Assembly: GCF_000961885.1 (NCBI RefSeq)
Contig: NZ_JZKH01000083.1
Coordinates: 1-37,949 of the forward strand
Source of the DNA: Streptomyces rubellomurinus
GTDB taxonomy: Bacteria > Actinomycetota > Actinomycetes > Streptomycetales > Streptomycetaceae
Length of the DNA stretch: 37,949 bases
Reading direction: 5' to 3'
Shown here one piece after another: positions 37,001-37,949 of this stretch. Made by a program: the position numbers and the translations under genes. The notes under the pieces were generated by a model. It was not told where the DNA came from and ran no database searches. It was given only the letters and a program-made list of their open reading frames with translations. Within the stretch, counting starts at the first letter, position 1; every line of letters begins with the position of its first letter.

Positions 37001-37949
37001 GGCCGTCGTCGTCGCCCGCTCGGCGGCCGAGGCGGCCGAAGGCCTGCTGGCCGTGGCCGAGGGCCGTCCGGGTGCGGGTGCGGTCGTCGGCCTGCCGGTC
37101 GCGAGCGGCCCGGGCCTCGGTGTGCTGTTCACCGGTCAGGGCAGCCAGCGGCTGGGCATGGCCGCCGGTCTGTACGCGTCCTCGGCGCTGTTCCGGGCGG
37201 CCTTCGACGAGGTCGTCGAGGTGCTGGACCGGTATGCGGCGCGGCCGTTGAAGGAGGTCGTGTTCGCGGACCCCGAGGGCGTGGATGCGGGACTGGTGCA
37301 CCGGACGGAGTTCACCCAGCCCGCGCTGTTCGCGGTCGAGGTGGCGCTGTACCGGGTGTGGGAGGCGTGGGGTGTGTCCCCGGCCGCCGTGGCCGGGCAC
37401 TCGGTCGGTGAGCTGGCCGCCGCGCACGTCGCGGGTGTGCTGTCGCTGGACGACGCGGCGCGGCTGGTCGTCGCTCGGGGGCGGCTGATGCAGGGCTGCG
37501 AGACGGGCGGCGCGATGGCCTCCGTGGAGGCGGGCGAGGACGAGGTCCTCACCGCCCTGGCGCGGGTGTCGTCCGGCCGGATCGCGGTCGCGGGCGTCAA
37601 CTCGCCGACCCAGACGGTGGTCAGCGGCGACGCGGCCGCCGTCGAGGAACTGGTGGAGGCCATGAGCGCCGCCGGTCGCCGGGTGCGCCGCCTGGAGGTC
37701 TCGCACGCCTTCCACAGCCCGCACATGGACGCGATGCTGGCGGAGTTCACCGCCGTCGTCGAGACGTGCGAGCTGCGGGCCCCGCAGGTGCCGCTGGTCA
37801 GTACCCTGGACGGCCGCTGGATGGGCGCGGACCTCGCCGCCGGTGAGGGCGTGCGCTCCCCGCGGTACTGGGCGCGCCAGGCCCGCGAGGCCGTCCGCTT
37901 CCTGGACGCCCTCCGCACCCTGCACGACGCGGGCGTGCGCCGCTTCCTG
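34023..37949 (+). CDS. Modular PKS, starter module ACP-KS-AT-AT (truncated by the window end)
   Basis: The frame is open from ATG 34023 (in-frame ATG 34020 is an alternative; GAGGA lies at 34012-34016) to the window edge, giving 1309 residues without a stop. An N-terminal ACP (residues 15-90, S52 in LGLRSVQ) precedes a KS (105-530; C278 in TACSSS, H413 in HGTGT, H451 in GHLEP). Two acyltransferases in tandem follow. AT-a (605-900) has S699 in GQSIGE, a YAAH motif and W724 where extender ATs have the carboxylate-binding Arg. AT-b (1032-1309) has S1127 in GHSVGE, R1152 and an HAFH malonyl motif. The KS cysteine is intact, so it is not a decarboxylating KSQ. The order matches the ACP(L)-KS1-AT(L)-AT1 starter modules of soraphen, myxothiazol and stigmatellin. 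The remaining domains and modules lie outside the window. Confidence 0.93.
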   Translation, partial: MSIAQAPHDGDTPPQALGPLTDTLRAALAEVLDLHPESVTDGLTFHDLGLRSVQALALVTALGRRLDRKIPVHALWQHPTVPAFARYLAGAAPSVAAAPVSVATAHEPIAVVGLGCRLPGGVDTPEDLWRALLDGLDAVREVPADRWDADAWYDADPATPGTTSTRRGGFLDDVHGFDADLFRIPPAEAAHLDPQQRLALEVSWAALEDARIVPGALTGTRTGVFLGTMAQEYHLANGADAGTITAHSATGWDSSVTAARIAYALGLQGPAMAVATACSSSLTAAHLAVQSLRSGESDLALAGGVNVMLHPHTHVAMTKLGALSPAGQCRAFDADADGYVRGEGCGIVVLRRLSDALRDGDRVYAVIRGSAVNNDGASNGLTAPNPQAQVDVVREAWRSAGVRTEDVSYVEAHGTGTPLGDPIEAAALGTVFAPGREEPLRIGSAKTNFGHLEPAAGVLGLLKTVLALHHGELPANLHFRAPNPHIDFARERLAVVTERTPWPAGARRRYAGVSAFGFGGTNAHLALEEAPGRARYVAALAAQSSEELGSAVGELAARLVSGAPTADRVSAEGTGAHRLFAAAAHPSELAEALRAATAARVGEERPRLAYVFSGHGAQWPGMGRDLLAQPVFRAALEEADRALRPVTGWSLIEELTADPAVGRLHRTDVLQPVLFGLQTALARLLRAWGLTPDAVAGQSIGEVAAAVTAGALTLDQGARIIGTWSELIARHASGKGAMLVGELDLAEAERLLAGRDGLSLAAHLAPGQVSVSGRTEAVAALEQELAEAGVRVHRVAIDYAAHSAELAALAPELERLLDGVRGRTGELPLWSTVTGGPLDGTELDAAYWARNMCEPIRLAETAAALAAETGVNEQRLCVVEIGPHPVVEHPLRRALPDAVVAATCRRDRPALDSLTDLAGLLWTEGLPLDWAAVAGRADASTAPVAVAVSGQTEAALAANAARLAGHLSARPQAAALADVALTAARHRTHFEHRAVVVARSAAEAAEGLLAVAEGRPGAGAVVGLPVASGPGLGVLFTGQGSQRLGMAAGLYASSALFRAAFDEVVEVLDRYAARPLKEVVFADPEGVDAGLVHRTEFTQPALFAVEVALYRVWEAWGVSPAAVAGHSVGELAAAHVAGVLSLDDAARLVVARGRLMQGCETGGAMASVEAGEDEVLTALARVSSGRIAVAGVNSPTQTVVSGDAAAVEELVEAMSAAGRRVRRLEVSHAFHSPHMDAMLAEFTAVVETCELRAPQVPLVSTLDGRWMGADLAAGEGVRSPRYWARQAREAVRFLDALRTLHDAGVRRFL

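Noticed and set aside
33783..37925. A 1380-codon antisense frame opposite the right-hand PKS gene
   Set aside because: This is a GC-driven shadow; the opposite strand encodes intact ACP, KS and two AT domains.
1..37949. tRNA or rRNA genes, CRISPR arrays, insertion sequences or integrase genes
   Set aside because: I looked for these and saw no convincing example; the tandem repeats at 29665 and 30241 have no spacers and are not CRISPR.

Overview
The window is high-GC DNA with GTG and TTG starts, a paired XRE/DUF397 regulator locus and a large modular megasynthase. This points to a filamentous actinomycete, most likely Streptomyces or Kitasatospora (Streptomycetaceae). It falls into a left accessory region (about 1-8.3 kb), a transition (8.4-10.1 kb) and a cis-AT PKS/NRPS biosynthetic gene cluster (10.3 kb to the right edge, where the last gene is cut off).

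Left region. Four minus-strand genes (3880 down to 117) form a tight operon: an APH-fold phosphotransferase, a nucleotidyltransferase, a histidine phosphatase started by TTG, and an unrecognised zinc-knuckle protein. Next come a minus-strand HAD phosphatase and a divergent plus-strand pair (HTH protein with a PLD-like C-terminus, then a Nudix hydrolase). An HD-domain protein converges on the pair. After a perfect-stem terminator come a DUF397 protein and its XRE/DUF5753 partner (minus strand) and a divergent small hypothetical. None of these has an obvious role in the cluster. The transition holds an ornithine-cyclodeaminase-like protein, a zinc-finger protein and a 62-aa HTH-like protein in overlapping frames, closed by a strong terminator at 10107-10166.

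Biosynthetic region. Five genes (10348-15838) encode a methoxymalonyl-ACP-type extender-unit pathway: an AT-carrier-FkbM methyltransferase fusion, a 3-hydroxyacyl-CoA dehydrogenase, a free ACP, an acyl-CoA dehydrogenase and an FkbH-like protein. The 3868-aa megasynthase that follows reads KS-AT-ACP / C-A-PCP / KS-AT-KR-ACP-TE. Its adenylation code reads as glycine, and because it ends in a thioesterase it should be the last enzyme of the line. Tailoring or accessory genes follow: an alpha/beta-hydrolase-fold protein without its catalytic His, a P450 with an altered I-helix motif, a small unassigned protein and a DinB-fold protein. A macrolide-type glycosyltransferase and a secreted GH1 beta-glucosidase together look like a glycosylation-based self-resistance pair. 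The right edge holds the first 1309 residues of another PKS, ordered ACP-KS-AT-AT. Its first AT has Trp in place of the carboxylate-binding Arg.

The most striking points are that this ACP-KS-AT(starter)-AT(malonyl) starter module and the AT-ACP-MT fusion are both arrangements I know mainly from myxobacterial pathways such as soraphen, here joined to a glycine-incorporating terminal module. I cannot name the product. The assembly line presumably starts in the right-hand gene, continues beyond the window and ends on the 15887-27493 protein.
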